Positions 32,352 to 41,941 are shown, numbered from the stretch's first letter. The stretch: 60,892 nucleotides of DNA from Carboxylicivirga sp. (GCA_025210475.1 JAOARW010000071.1:1-60892); one strand, 5' to 3'. Made by a program: numbers and translations. Notes: generated by a model not told the origin, from the sequence alone.

Positions 32352-34263
32352 TAGGAATTAAAACTGTTTTTGCATTGTCGGCTGTTGAAACCGACTCGAG
32401 GAAATCTCTGAAATCATTGAACTCCTCTTTAGGATACAGACCTTTATTAATTTGCAAATAGCGGTAGTAGATAATGCTGTCATCAACTACTTTAGCATGG
32501 CTTTTGTAGGTGCCGTACTTGGTTTCAAGTACTTTCTCCTTAGGCAATGCTTCCACTTTAAGGTTACTTGGCAGTTCGTAAGTAATTGTGTCGCATTCGC
32601 TGTAGTATCGCTGAATATTAACCGGATTACGACGCTTGCGTGCATAATTAGGAACACCGTTAAAGGCATTAAGCAGATTCAGTTTTAATATTTTTCTTTC
32701 GCCAAGTGTTGTGCAATAGTTTGTGGCTTCTAACTGAATCGACTTTGTTAATACGGGTTTTCGGCAACTGTTATCGGTCAGCTTGTAATCGATTAATTTG
32801 AAATTAGGGATGTCAATTCGATTGATAATAGCTTTACGCCGATCTTTTTCGTCCTTATGTAATAAGCGGTATTCTTTGCCGTATCTGGCTCCACCATAAT
32901 TAATGGTCGCATTTACCATCAGGTTATTGTCTTCTGAAAATTGCACTTGGCAGTTTGTGCTTTGTCTGTTTTGTTCAGCAGTGTAGGCGGGTGTTTTAAC
33001 AAGCTTACCGCTGTCCTCAGTTATTAAAAGTACATTTCTGTCGTCTGTAAAATTACTAATGTAGCCACACGGAGATGAACTACTTGTACACTCCAGCCAA
33101 ATGGTATCATTATCTAGTGGTACGCATAAAAATGCATGGTTAAAATTATTTCCCGAAAAAGCCGGTGAAATAGGTCGTATGCTTGATCCTGCATTCACGA
33201 GGGTATAATTCGACTTAATACCAGCTACTTTTAATAGTGCTTTGGTATAGTTTGTAAGTGCTTTGCAATCACCATAAGATAAACGGTCAACCTTATCTGC
33301 TGGAAAAGGTTGCCACCCGCCAATTCCAACTTGTACGCTAATGTATCGATTCTTCTTTTGTGAATATTGATAAATTAGTGCAACTTTTTCCTGTTCATTT
33401 TTAGCATCCTTTACAAGTTCAAGAATTTCATTTTTGGTTTCGTCAGACAATACATCCATGTCTTTATTAAGCTTGCACATAAACTTTCCCATATCTTCCC
33501 ATGTTGAGAAGTCTCCTTGGTAGTTGTTTATATTGAACTTGCTGGGTTCGAGTTGAATGCAAGGGTGTGAAAAGTATGGATTGGGGCTGAATGGCTCATA
33601 ATCAATAGCTGCAAAATTTTCAATTTGCCACTTATGGGTCTTTTGCTCAGTGCCTTTCGTTACCTCTGCTTCATGCTTTATATTTAGCTCATTAAAGTGT
33701 AGTTTATAATTTATCGGACTAATAACTGTAAATGATGATTGTTCGACTGAAACGTTATAACCTGGAAATGCATACCAGGATGGTATGAAAAATAAAGATT
33801 TATAATCAATAGAATAGGTGTATTCTATTGTGAAAGGAAAAGTCCTGTATTCAGGGTCTATTGCTTTAATTCGATTGTCTTCATAAAGAGAAAATCCCTG
33901 AATGGCACTATAATCTTTTATATCTTCATTTTTAATGCGTTTGACACGTTTACCATTCCCATCGTATATCGTACCTTCAATATTGTTTAATTTAATGAAT
34001 TTATCATACATCTGGGTGAAAAGTGCTTCACTTAGTGCATTCTCTTTGAAAATCGTAATGGCATATTTTACTCTGTGATTAGCTTTTGATTCCGAAACTA
34101 TTTCCAGTATAACTTCATTTGTTCTTACAACTGCATTCGCATTTTTCTTTAGTTCTGCCGGAATTTTGTCAACAGAGTAATCGGGTGTATCCTTAGCTCT
34201 TAAAGAGAAAGAGCTAAGGCATATCATTATAACTGCTATTATCGTTTTATAAGCTGGCTGCAT
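32344..34263 (-). CDS. DUF3857/transglutaminase-like exported protein (putatively active)
   Basis: A 639-residue exported protein with a signal peptide (to about residue 23), an N-terminal DUF3857 beta domain (about 45-230), a transglutaminase-like core (about 270-400) and a C-terminal DUF3858-like beta domain. The core keeps Cys333 (SYGDCKALTNY) and His376 (NFNHAFLCV); the third position is Glu391 (WLECTSS), which replaces the Asp of most relatives but is common in this group. A cysteine-protease or transglutaminase-like activity in the periplasm is therefore possible. The substrate is unknown. It overlaps the upstream paralogue by 17 bases, so the two are translated together. Confidence 0.82.
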   Translation of the reverse strand: MQPAYKTIIAVIMICLSSFSLRAKDTPDYSVDKIPAELKKNANAVVRTNEVILEIVSESKANHRVKYAITIFKENALSEALFTQMYDKFIKLNNIEGTIYDGNGKRVKRIKNEDIKDYSAIQGFSLYEDNRIKAIDPEYRTFPFTIEYTYSIDYKSLFFIPSWYAFPGYNVSVEQSSFTVISPINYKLHFNELNIKHEAEVTKGTEQKTHKWQIENFAAIDYEPFSPNPYFSHPCIQLEPSKFNINNYQGDFSTWEDMGKFMCKLNKDMDVLSDETKNEILELVKDAKNEQEKVALIYQYSQKKNRYISVQVGIGGWQPFPADKVDRLSYGDCKALTNYTKALLKVAGIKSNYTLVNAGSSIRPISPAFSGNNFNHAFLCVPLDNDTIWLECTSSSSPCGYISNFTDDRNVLLITEDSGKLVKTPAYTAEQNRQSTNCQVQFSEDNNLMVNATINYGGARYGKEYRLLHKDEKDRRKAIINRIDIPNFKLIDYKLTDNSCRKPVLTKSIQLEATNYCTTLGERKILKLNLLNAFNGVPNYARKRRNPVNIQRYYSECDTITYELPSNLKVEALPKEKVLETKYGTYKSHAKVVDDSIIYYRYLQINKGLYPKEEFNDFRDFLESVSTADNAKTVLIPKT

Positions 34264-36127
34264 CGGTGTTTGGCTTTAAAATGATTGGTTCAGCATGTTT
34301 TTTAATAATCTGCTCATAAACAGTTTTGAGCAGTTCATACTCATCAGGTAAAAACAAGGTTTTATTAATGTTGAATTTGTAGACCGTTGTTATTTTATTA
34401 TGCATTTTTTGATGCATAACCATTACACTGACTGATTTATCCGGAAGTGTTATTCTGATTGGTTTTGGAAGCTCTGTGATAACATAATCTTCAGGAACTT
34501 TAATGGTCGAAACCAGGTACTTGTTACGGCAATAGGCAAAATCAACCGGATATTTTCTTTCTTCAAGTTTAAACGGGTTATCTGTTATTTTCTCAAGAAG
34601 GAAAGGATTAAGCAGGATCATGTCGTTAATCTGATCGACTTTGTTTTTTAATTTAATGGTGTAGTTATCCTGTAAAGGCAGATCTAGGTTATCGATGTTT
34701 TTGATTTCAAAATCTTTTACCGTAAGACCGCTATACTGCTCTTCCATGCTAGTCAGGTAATCTTCTTCGCCTGCATATTCTTTATAGTCTTGTCTGAAGT
34801 CGTAGGCTGCATAACCGTTTCGGCTGTAGTTAATTTTACCTTCAAGATTCAAATCGGTATCCAGAGTTAACTCGTATAATATGTTTTCCTGCTCTTTAAA
34901 CAGAGGTTTAATGTCTACCCATTTGCCCATGCTATTGGTAACAACGCGCCCGTTACTGTTTAAGCATCTCATTGGTAACATGCCAAAACAAAGTTCTTGT
35001 TCAGTGGCATCAAGTAAGTATTCCTTCCCATCAATCATGGCACACACCAAGGTGTAGTTAAGTTTTTCGTAACTAGGGTAGAAACTATTGAGTAGACCGT
35101 TACTTCTGGTACTTATCACAACAGGATATGCTTCGATATCCAGCTTTTTAAGTAAGTGAAGCAGCATAAAGTTGATATCGGTACTATTTCCAACTTTGTC
35201 TTTATATGGTTTGCCAAGTGTTGTTAACGATGTAAAAATCCAGATTTCATTATTCCACTTAACAGATTTAATTGCTTCAAAAGCTGTTTTGGCTCTGTCT
35301 ACCGGATTTAGGTTTTTGGCTTCAATTTCTTTTGCCAAATCAGAAATGTAGCTCGATCCGCCTTTAATCATACCTCCGAAGCGTTCATGATCCATTAAGC
35401 GATCATTAACTGCCTCCCAGGTGGTTGTATATGATTTGTAATAGCCCGGAAAGCTAACATTCAGAATGTCGAATTCAAATTTGGTAATGTAGTTGTCTCT
35501 TGAATTCATGTATGCTTCCGTTTTAAAGGCAGGAACATCTTTGGCCACGAATCTGTTTTTTGCTGAAATAGCAAGAGGTTCGTAACCAACCATTTTCTTA
35601 CGGAAGTTCACGTATTGCGATTCTTCTAATCGTAGTTCACACCATTTGACTGGTATGGTGCGTTGAAAAGTCCATTCAGCAGGTAAACCTTTTGATGTAC
35701 GTTCAATTTCGAATACACTACCAACTTTCACATTCGGTAAAGCAACCCGGTAACGATAATAGTTTTCGGTAACACGTTCTTTAAAAATGGATTCCCGTTT
35801 TAGTTTATCAACAACAACATCACCATCTACCAAATTGTAGGTACGTCCTCTGAATGAATCATCATTACCACCGGGTAAAACATACTCGGCATAATTGGTA
35901 CCATCTTTTTTAAGTACTTTAATTCTTTCAATCTGAGTAAACGAAAATTCGGTTGCATTAAAATAGCCGTATTTACATAATACAACAGCAGCCGCAGATG
36001 TGTCTGGCGCATATGTTGTCATGGCTAATTCTTCGTCACTAACTTTTCCAAATTTGATTGGAGCTTTTTCTGCGTACAGGGATGTAACTGCCATTAATAG
36101 CAGCATCATGAGAAAATTCTTTTTCAT
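34247..36127 (-). CDS. DUF3857/transglutaminase-like exported protein (probable pseudoenzyme)
   Basis: Paralogue of the downstream gene with the same order: signal peptide (MKKNFLMMLLLMAVTSLYA), DUF3857 domain (about 40-240), transglutaminase-like core (about 265-380), C-terminal beta domain; 626 residues. By eye, the catalytic Cys is replaced by Ser315 (VGNSTDINF against YGDCKALT) and the catalytic His by Tyr358 (EKLNYTLV), while Asp373 (LLDAT) remains. It is probably non-catalytic and may act as a binding or regulatory partner of the active paralogue. It is the first gene of the pair, with a 17-base overlap. Confidence 0.82.
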   Translation of the reverse strand: MKKNFLMMLLLMAVTSLYAEKAPIKFGKVSDEELAMTTYAPDTSAAAVVLCKYGYFNATEFSFTQIERIKVLKKDGTNYAEYVLPGGNDDSFRGRTYNLVDGDVVVDKLKRESIFKERVTENYYRYRVALPNVKVGSVFEIERTSKGLPAEWTFQRTIPVKWCELRLEESQYVNFRKKMVGYEPLAISAKNRFVAKDVPAFKTEAYMNSRDNYITKFEFDILNVSFPGYYKSYTTTWEAVNDRLMDHERFGGMIKGGSSYISDLAKEIEAKNLNPVDRAKTAFEAIKSVKWNNEIWIFTSLTTLGKPYKDKVGNSTDINFMLLHLLKKLDIEAYPVVISTRSNGLLNSFYPSYEKLNYTLVCAMIDGKEYLLDATEQELCFGMLPMRCLNSNGRVVTNSMGKWVDIKPLFKEQENILYELTLDTDLNLEGKINYSRNGYAAYDFRQDYKEYAGEEDYLTSMEEQYSGLTVKDFEIKNIDNLDLPLQDNYTIKLKNKVDQINDMILLNPFLLEKITDNPFKLEERKYPVDFAYCRNKYLVSTIKVPEDYVITELPKPIRITLPDKSVSVMVMHQKMHNKITTVYKFNINKTLFLPDEYELLKTVYEQIIKKHAEPIILKPNTDAASL

Positions 36128-36271
36128 AGGGATGGTTTTAAAAATAATGTTGACATAAATGTATAAAATATATTTTTCTTTCGGTGTGTAATAGCAGTTA
36201 TAATATGTTATTTGGAATTAGTCTACTAAAAAGTAAAATGAAAGTAATGAGTCCTTGTTAACGTTTTGGTA

Positions 36272-36970
36272 TTATGATTTTAAGTCGTAATCGAGTTGCT
36301 TGTGAATTGTAATTTCGCTAGGAGTTACTTTTACTTGTATAGGAATTATTTCTACTCCACACTGATGTGCTTTGAGCAATGTTTCGGCGTACCCTGGATC
36401 GATATTATGTGCCAAAGCAAAAGATGATACATCGCAGCGTTGTATAATGTATAGCATAACGGCCCTGATACCTTCTTCCTTTAGTTTAATTAATTCTTCA
36501 AGGTGCTTTTTTCCACGACTGGTAACTGCATCGGGAAAGCGTGCATAATCGCCATCTTTCATGGTGACGTTTTTTACCTCGATAAAACAAACTTCACGAC
36601 CGTTTTGAGCCATTATATCAATGCGACTATTTCCTGTTTTAACTTCCCTTTGGATGTTGGTATATCCATTAAGTTGGGGGATATCTCCATTTTTAATCGC
36701 TTCATAGGCAATTAGGTTTGGGTGCATCGTATTTATACCAACCCATTTACCATTGAGTTTAATCATTTCCCAGGTATAGCGTGTTTTTCGTTTGGGATCT
36801 TTAGCCGGCGATAAATATACTTCAGCCCCTTCTTCGATGCAGGTTTTCATTGAGCCACTATTGGTGCAATGGGCAACAACCACCGTACCATTATCTAAGC
36901 GGATATCGCTCAAAAAACGTTTATAGCGTTTAATTAAAGTTCCATGAATAAGGGGCGTTTCAAACTTCAT
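36272..36970 (-). CDS. sfsA: SfsA family nuclease-like protein
   Basis: A 232-residue protein, about the length of E. coli SfsA (234). It begins with an N-terminal OB-like part (LIHGTLIKRYKRFLSDIRLDNG) and contains the HCTNSGSM motif, followed by a nuclease-like core with RIDIMAQNGREVCFIEVKNVTM (Asp and Glu-Val-Lys of a PD-(D/E)XK-like site) and TSRGKKHLEEL. SfsA was first linked to sugar fermentation control, and relatives show nuclease activity. It appears to be a single-gene unit; the neighbours give no further clue. Confidence 0.92.
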   Translation of the reverse strand: MKFETPLIHGTLIKRYKRFLSDIRLDNGTVVVAHCTNSGSMKTCIEEGAEVYLSPAKDPKRKTRYTWEMIKLNGKWVGINTMHPNLIAYEAIKNGDIPQLNGYTNIQREVKTGNSRIDIMAQNGREVCFIEVKNVTMKDGDYARFPDAVTSRGKKHLEELIKLKEEGIRAVMLYIIQRCDVSSFALAHNIDPGYAETLLKAHQCGVEIIPIQVKVTPSEITIHKQLDYDLKS

Positions 36971-37156
36971 ACTTCAACTGATTTTAGCGGGTGATGATAT
37001 ATCCGTAAAATAATACATCCGACCTTTTACAATAACGTTGTATTTGCTGATGATATTGTTTACTAATGGTTCTGTTATTAATTGAAAGGATTATCTGTAT
37101 TGCTTATAATAACTATATAGAGCTGGTATTTCTCTTGAGTTTTCTAAATAGTAAAA

Positions 37157-37186
37157 TTAAATATTTTGTAAAGATAAAATATTTAA
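37157..37186. promoter_or_regulatory. Perfect AT palindrome upstream of the YkgJ-like gene
   Basis: TTAAATATTTT (37157-37167) and AAAATATTTAA (37176-37186) are perfect 11-base inverted arms with an 8-base spacer. About 50 bases downstream is a TATTTTTG -7-type box (37235-37242), 22 bases before the ATG at 37265. The position fits an upstream operator. The rest of the 36971-37264 gap shows nothing recognisable. Confidence 0.4.
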
Positions 37187-37264
37187 CGAATGTTTAAAAT
37201 AGTCAACGTTCAATGTAATTATCGATGAATCTTTTATTTTTGTCGCTCAAAATTTTTTTAGAAA

Positions 37265-37528
37265 ATGGAGTGTAGGGATAAATGTGGAGCATGTTGCATT
37301 GTACCAAGTATTTCATCGGCTTTGCCCAAAATGAAAGAAGGTAAACCAGGAGGCGTACCTTGTCCGCATTTAACGAGTGATTATAAATGCGAAATTTTTG
37401 ATTCGCCAGAGCGTCCAGGTGTTTGTGCCGGATTTACACCGGAGCATACCTTTTGTGGTAACAATAGGGATGAAGCGATTGAAATATTGGCTCAGCTTCA
37501 GGGTTTAAGCACCTGGAAGCATTTATAA
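37265..37528 (+). CDS. YkgJ-type cysteine-cluster protein
   Basis: A small 87-residue protein rich in cysteine: CRDKCGACC at the start, then PCPHL, YKCEIF, PGVCAGF and FCGN. This CxxxCGxCC...C...C pattern is that of the YkgJ/UPF0153 family, thought to bind zinc or an iron-sulfur cluster. No enzymatic function is established. It is flanked by a perfect palindrome upstream and a convergent ferredoxin-nitroreductase downstream. Confidence 0.75.
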   Translation: MECRDKCGACCIVPSISSALPKMKEGKPGGVPCPHLTSDYKCEIFDSPERPGVCAGFTPEHTFCGNNRDEAIEILAQLQGLSTWKHL

Positions 37529-37546
37529 AATGTAATTAGGAAATTT

Positions 37547-38389
37547 TTATAATTCGTCATTATCAATAATGTTAATTTTTGGCGATAAGCGTTCTACACG
37601 GTTTAAATATTTTTCTCTCGGATAGCCAATTAATATCGCACCAAAAATCTCATGCTTATCCGGTATTTGCAAAGCAGCTTTTATTTTAGGATTTCGTTTG
37701 GCAGCATTAACAATGTAGCCGTTAACGCAAGTTTTCAGATTTAATAATTCGGCATACAAAATGGCCATGCCTGTCCAAATACTGGCATCATGACAAGGCA
37801 TCCCGACCGGCGATTTTTCGCTGTGAATAAGTATCATGGCCGGTGCGTTATAAGTGATCATATCCTTTTTAAGCTTCGACTTTCGAATAAACTTGTTCTT
37901 AGAATTAATCATCTGATCAAGCCTTTGCTTGCCAAGGAACATTCTGATCAATGGTTTTGTTAGAAAGTTAATTTGCTTGAAAGCTTTTGTTAAAGTTTGT
38001 ATACTCAGATCATTAACCTCCTTTAGCTTTTGTGGATGGCAAGCGATTGTGAAATTTAAACTTTGCAGATTACTTGCTGTCGGACTGTAGCGCATACGAT
38101 CGACAAATTCATGAAGTATTTCAGGCGAAACTTTCTGATTACTGAAAACTCGATGCGAACGACGCTGTTGCATCAGCAGTTCAAAGTCGTAGGGTTGAAT
38201 GTTGTTTTGTGAACTTTCACCAATAATTTTGTCGGTGTTAATGGCTTTTTCAGGGCAGATAGCACCGCACTGATAGCATTCAATGCAGTCGTCGCTAATG
38301 GATTGTTCCGCTATATCGATGCCTGATACAGGACAAATACGTTCGCATTTTTTACATTTTCGGCATCGTTCTGTTGCAATGTTATTCAT
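37547..38389 (-). CDS. Ferredoxin-nitroreductase fusion
   Basis: A fusion of a 2x[4Fe-4S] ferredoxin domain and an FMN nitroreductase domain, 280 residues from ATG 38389. The longer in-frame start at 38506 adds 39 residues without domain features. Cluster ligands are Cys9, 12, 15 and 19 (CRKCKKCERIC) and Cys35, 38, 41 and 45 (CIECYQCGAIC). The nitroreductase part starts near residue 65 with QRRSHRVFSNQKVSPE and SPTASNLQSLNF, and ends with GYIVNAAKRNPKIKAALQI and FGAILIGYP. Electrons probably pass from a reduced ferredoxin or hydride donor through the clusters to FMN. The acceptor is unknown. The type is common in anaerobic or microaerobic Bacteroidota. Confidence 0.88.
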   Translation of the reverse strand: MNNIATERCRKCKKCERICPVSGIDIAEQSISDDCIECYQCGAICPEKAINTDKIIGESSQNNIQPYDFELLMQQRRSHRVFSNQKVSPEILHEFVDRMRYSPTASNLQSLNFTIACHPQKLKEVNDLSIQTLTKAFKQINFLTKPLIRMFLGKQRLDQMINSKNKFIRKSKLKKDMITYNAPAMILIHSEKSPVGMPCHDASIWTGMAILYAELLNLKTCVNGYIVNAAKRNPKIKAALQIPDKHEIFGAILIGYPREKYLNRVERLSPKINIIDNDEL

Positions 38390-38591
38390 TTGTTTACGTC
38401 TGATTGTGCACAAATATACACATTGAAAATACTTTATTAAAAAAGCTTTTGTTTTGCTCTCATTTGCCGAATTCCTATTTTTGTTCAACACAATTGTATC
38501 ATACATTAACAGTAAGTACAGTTGTTTTATATTATAGTTTGTATTGGATGGTTGTGATTATATCATGGCCATATAATAAATAGATTTTAAG

Positions 38592-39311
38592 ATGAAGAAA
38601 TTGATATACTGGCTTTATCAACCTTATAAGTATCTCATATTCTTGCCACTTTTTGCTGTTTTTAGTTTGTTGTTTTCCTTTTTGGCTGCCAGCTTTTCTA
38701 TTTTGGTTAATCCCCGGATAGGAAGTTTTTGGGGAGCAACCTGGGCACGTGTTACCGGGTATATGACCCCAATGCTGGTGAATGTAAAAGGACGTGAAAA
38801 TATACAAGATAAGCAGTCTTATGTAATTATTGCCAATCATCAGAGCGGATATGACATTTTTCTTTTATACGGCTGGTTAGGTGTCGATTTTAAATGGATT
38901 ATGAAAAAGGAATTGCGGAAAGCTCCCGGTATTGGTTACGCCAGTCATAAAGTTGGCCACATCTTTTTAGATCGCTCATCACCGAGAGCCGCCATGGAGT
39001 CGATTGAAGAGGCCAAGAGAAAGTTGGTGAACGGAACGTCTGTTGTGGTTTTCCCCGAAGGAACACGAAGTGGTTCTAATGAAATGCGCAGATTTAAAAA
39101 GGGAGCTTTTAAAATAGCTTTTGAGCTGGGCTTACCCATTTTACCGGTTAGTATTGTGGATACTTATAAAGTATATAATAAGGGTTTAAATCTGTTGCCC
39201 GGAAAAGTGCAAATGCAAATTCATGATCCGATTGATACCTTACAATATGTCGACGATCAAAATGCACTTATTGAAAAAACGCATGCAATTATACAATCAG
39301 CAATAAATTAA
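38592..39311 (+). CDS. plsC: 1-acyl-sn-glycerol-3-phosphate acyltransferase
   Basis: A 239-residue membrane acyltransferase for phosphatidic acid synthesis. It has an N-terminal membrane segment (about 13-38), the catalytic HQSGYD motif (His83, Asp88), the substrate motif FPEGTRSGSNEMRRFKKG near 150-165, and the LPILPVSIVDT block. Its length and motif order are normal for PlsC. It is followed by the PorE-like gene on the same strand after 48 bases; a shared transcript is possible. Lyso-ornithine or other lipid acylation is a less likely alternative. Confidence 0.92.
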   Translation: MKKLIYWLYQPYKYLIFLPLFAVFSLLFSFLAASFSILVNPRIGSFWGATWARVTGYMTPMLVNVKGRENIQDKQSYVIIANHQSGYDIFLLYGWLGVDFKWIMKKELRKAPGIGYASHKVGHIFLDRSSPRAAMESIEEAKRKLVNGTSVVVFPEGTRSGSNEMRRFKKGAFKIAFELGLPILPVSIVDTYKVYNKGLNLLPGKVQMQIHDPIDTLQYVDDQNALIEKTHAIIQSAIN

Positions 39312-39359
39312 GCTGCTTCGATTGCAAACAAAAACGCTTGATTAACGTAGTGCACGGTT

Positions 39360-41312
39360 ATGAGATATTTACTAATTGTTATTATTAGCTGTTGTTGCCT
39401 GGGGGTGAGCGGGCAGAAATACAGTGTTAAATCCAAAAAGGCAATAGCTGGCTTCGAAGCAGCGCAAAAGAGTTATGCCAATAATCAGTTTGATAATGCC
39501 ATCAATTACCTGAATGCAGCCATAAAAAAAGAGCCGGCTTTTATCGAAGCCTACCTGCTTAAGGCTGATATCTATTTCAATCAAAAACTGTATTTATTGG
39601 AAGAAGAAGCATTGGGGAAAGCAATTACCATTGACAGTAGCTTTTTTAAGCCAGCCTTATTTAATATGGGAGTGGCCAAATACAATACCGGTAAATACGA
39701 TGAGGTGGCGTTTTGGATGGACACCTTTAAAAAATATAACAAGGGAAAAAAGACCAAATTAAATCCTGATTTCTGGGTTGAAAAGGCCGTATTTGCAAAA
39801 GAAGCGATTGTTAATCCGATATTTATAGAACCGGTCAATCTGGGTGAAAACATCAACAGCGATCTGGATGAGTACTGGCCAAGTTTAAGTGCCGATGGCG
39901 AAACCATGATATTCACTGTTTTGGTTCCCAAAGATCCTTTTGTGACGGATGCACAGGGATTAACTAAAAATGCAATCAATTTTAAGGAAGACTTTTATGC
40001 ATCCAACCGTGCAAATAATGATTGGCAAAAGCGAGAGGCTGTTGTATCGTTAAATACCAACAGTAATGAGGGTGCTCAAACTTTAAGTGCGGATGGTAAC
40101 TGGATGTTTTTTACTGCTTGTGGCCGGAGCGGCGGAAAAGGGAGCTGTGATATTTGGTTTTCATACAGAACCAATGAGGGTTGGAGTGACCCAACAAATT
40201 TGGGCTCGCCTGTTAATACGCCTTTTTGGGAATCACAACCGAGTTTTTCGGCTGACGGACGTTCATTGTATTTTGTGAGTAGCCGTCCGGGAGGCGTTGG
40301 TCAAAAAGATATTTGGAAATCAACCATCATTGGTTTTAAACGAGATGGAACCCCATTTTTTGGTAAGGCTGAAAACCTGGGACCTAAAGTGAATTCTGAA
40401 GGGAATGAAAATTCTCCTTTTATTCATCACGATAATCAAACCCTGTATTTCTCTTCCGATGGATGGCCTGGCATGGGAGCCATGGACTTGTTTTACACGC
40501 AGCGTGAGGTGGGCGGAGAATGGTCGAGGCCTGTTAACCTGGGGTATCCGCTAAATACCGAGAATGATGAAATTGGTTTGGTGATTAATGCAAAAGGTGA
40601 TTTGGGATACTTTTCATCCGACGGACTTGATGAGGGTGATGATAAAGATTTGTACCAGTTTACCATACCTCAGCAAATAAGACCAAAGCCGGTAACCTAT
40701 GTAAAGGGTAAGGTTATCGACTGGGAAACCAATGATGTTTTGTCGGCAGATATTCGCATAAATAATATGTCTGATGGACAATTGTCTGTGCTGGCAACTA
40801 CTGCGCCTCACTCAGGTGAATTCTTGTTTTGCCTGCCTGCCGGTGGACAATATGCCTTAAACATTCAAAAGGAAGGCTATTTGTTTTATTCCGATAATTT
40901 TACGGTTGAGAAAAATGCAAGTATTAATAAACCACAAAAGCTGGATGTATACCTGAGCAAGATTAAAGCAGGCGCCAGTTTTGTGCTGCGTAATGTATTC
41001 TTCGAATCAAATTCATATAGTCTGGATCCTGTGTCGCACACCGAATTGGATTATGTGGTACGTTTATTAAAATTAAACCCGAATACCAAGGTGGAAATTG
41101 GAGGTCATACTGATAATACAGGAAGTGTGGCTTATAACGTTGAATTATCGGGTAAGCGGGCTAAAGCCGTGTACGAATATATTCTTACAAAGGGAATTGA
41201 TACTTCGCAGTTAAGCTACAAGGGCTATGGAATGGCTCATCCACTGGAAAGCAACGATACCGAAGAAGGCAAAGCCATTAATCGCCGAACAGAATTAAAA
41301 GTAATAGAGTAA
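39360..41312 (+). CDS. TPR/beta-propeller/CRD/OmpA envelope protein (PorE-like)
   Basis: A 650-residue exported protein with four modules: TPR repeats (about 25-145), a WD40/PD40 beta-propeller (about 155-440, with repeats such as YWPSLSADGETMIFT, QPSFSADGRSLYFVS and TLYFSSDGWPGMGAMDL), a carboxypeptidase-regulatory-like domain (about 448-530, YVKGKVIDWETNDVL) and a C-terminal OmpA peptidoglycan-binding domain (about 540-650, EIGGHTDNTGSVAYN, LSGKRAKAVYEYI). This is the order described for the type IX secretion protein PorE, but many non-T9SS Bacteroidota proteins share it. The N-terminus contains CCC within the signal region, so lipidation is possible but unclear. A terminator follows directly. 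Confidence 0.85.
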   Translation: MRYLLIVIISCCCLGVSGQKYSVKSKKAIAGFEAAQKSYANNQFDNAINYLNAAIKKEPAFIEAYLLKADIYFNQKLYLLEEEALGKAITIDSSFFKPALFNMGVAKYNTGKYDEVAFWMDTFKKYNKGKKTKLNPDFWVEKAVFAKEAIVNPIFIEPVNLGENINSDLDEYWPSLSADGETMIFTVLVPKDPFVTDAQGLTKNAINFKEDFYASNRANNDWQKREAVVSLNTNSNEGAQTLSADGNWMFFTACGRSGGKGSCDIWFSYRTNEGWSDPTNLGSPVNTPFWESQPSFSADGRSLYFVSSRPGGVGQKDIWKSTIIGFKRDGTPFFGKAENLGPKVNSEGNENSPFIHHDNQTLYFSSDGWPGMGAMDLFYTQREVGGEWSRPVNLGYPLNTENDEIGLVINAKGDLGYFSSDGLDEGDDKDLYQFTIPQQIRPKPVTYVKGKVIDWETNDVLSADIRINNMSDGQLSVLATTAPHSGEFLFCLPAGGQYALNIQKEGYLFYSDNFTVEKNASINKPQKLDVYLSKIKAGASFVLRNVFFESNSYSLDPVSHTELDYVVRLLKLNPNTKVEIGGHTDNTGSVAYNVELSGKRAKAVYEYILTKGIDTSQLSYKGYGMAHPLESNDTEEGKAINRRTELKVIE

Positions 41313-41317
41313 TAAGC

Positions 41318-41347
41318 AAAAAAAAACTGCCCGAGGGCAGTTTTTTT
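41318..41347. terminator. Bidirectional terminator
   Basis: ACTGCCC and GGGCAGT form a tight stem with a GA loop, flanked by an A run and a T run. It lies between the OmpA-family gene and the convergent receiver-domain gene, whose stop codon overlaps the T run. Confidence 0.9.
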
Positions 41348-41753
41348 ATTTATTCAAATATTTTGAGAGGGTATCCATCAGTATTTGCAAGCGAATGGGT
41401 TTTGCCAAGTAATCATCGCAACCAGCTTCAAGGCATTTCTCTCTTTCGCCCGACATTACATGAGCGGTTTGAGCAATAACCGGAATAGCATCGTTAATAG
41501 CTTTGATTTCACGAGTGGCCGTATATCCATCCATAATAGGAAGTTGCAAATCCATTAAAACCAAATCGATTGTATTAGCTTTAAAAAGGTCGATGGCCTC
41601 TTTACCGTCCTTGGCCCATAGAATTTTAGCATTTGTCTTTCGTAATGCTGCATCAAAAAATATCTTATTTGTGTCAACATCTTCAACAACTAAGATTACT
41701 TTATCCGCCCAGTTTTGAACCAGCGAATTGTTAATCGAATCACTTACACTCAT
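41346..41753 (-). CDS. Stand-alone response regulator receiver
   Basis: A 135-residue single receiver domain with no output domain. Acidic pocket Glu24-Asp25 (VVEDVDTN), phosphoacceptor Asp68 (LVLMDLQLPIMDG), Thr96 (AQTAH) and Lys118 (YLAKPI) are all present, so phosphorylation is expected. The LMDLQLPIMDGYTAT sequence resembles receivers of hybrid histidine kinases, so it may act as a phosphate shuttle or sink, or as a CheY-like output for the chemoreceptor 10 kb away. No kinase gene is adjacent. The ATG is at 41753. Confidence 0.88.
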   Translation of the reverse strand: MSVSDSINNSLVQNWADKVILVVEDVDTNKIFFDAALRKTNAKILWAKDGKEAIDLFKANTIDLVLMDLQLPIMDGYTATREIKAINDAIPVIAQTAHVMSGEREKCLEAGCDDYLAKPIRLQILMDTLSKYLNK

Positions 41754-41941
41754 TTCTATATAGATGGGTTAATATCCTTTTCAGTTTTCTAAAATAGCTG
41801 ATGTTTGCCTATTATCCAAAAAAGCAGGTAAAAACAATTCTTCAATAAATTTCATTTAGGTGATTGTAGGCCAATTTATCGGAGTTGTGGACTTAATTAA
41901 TTATTTTCGTTTACCGATTAGCTTAAGGGAAATAATAAGGG

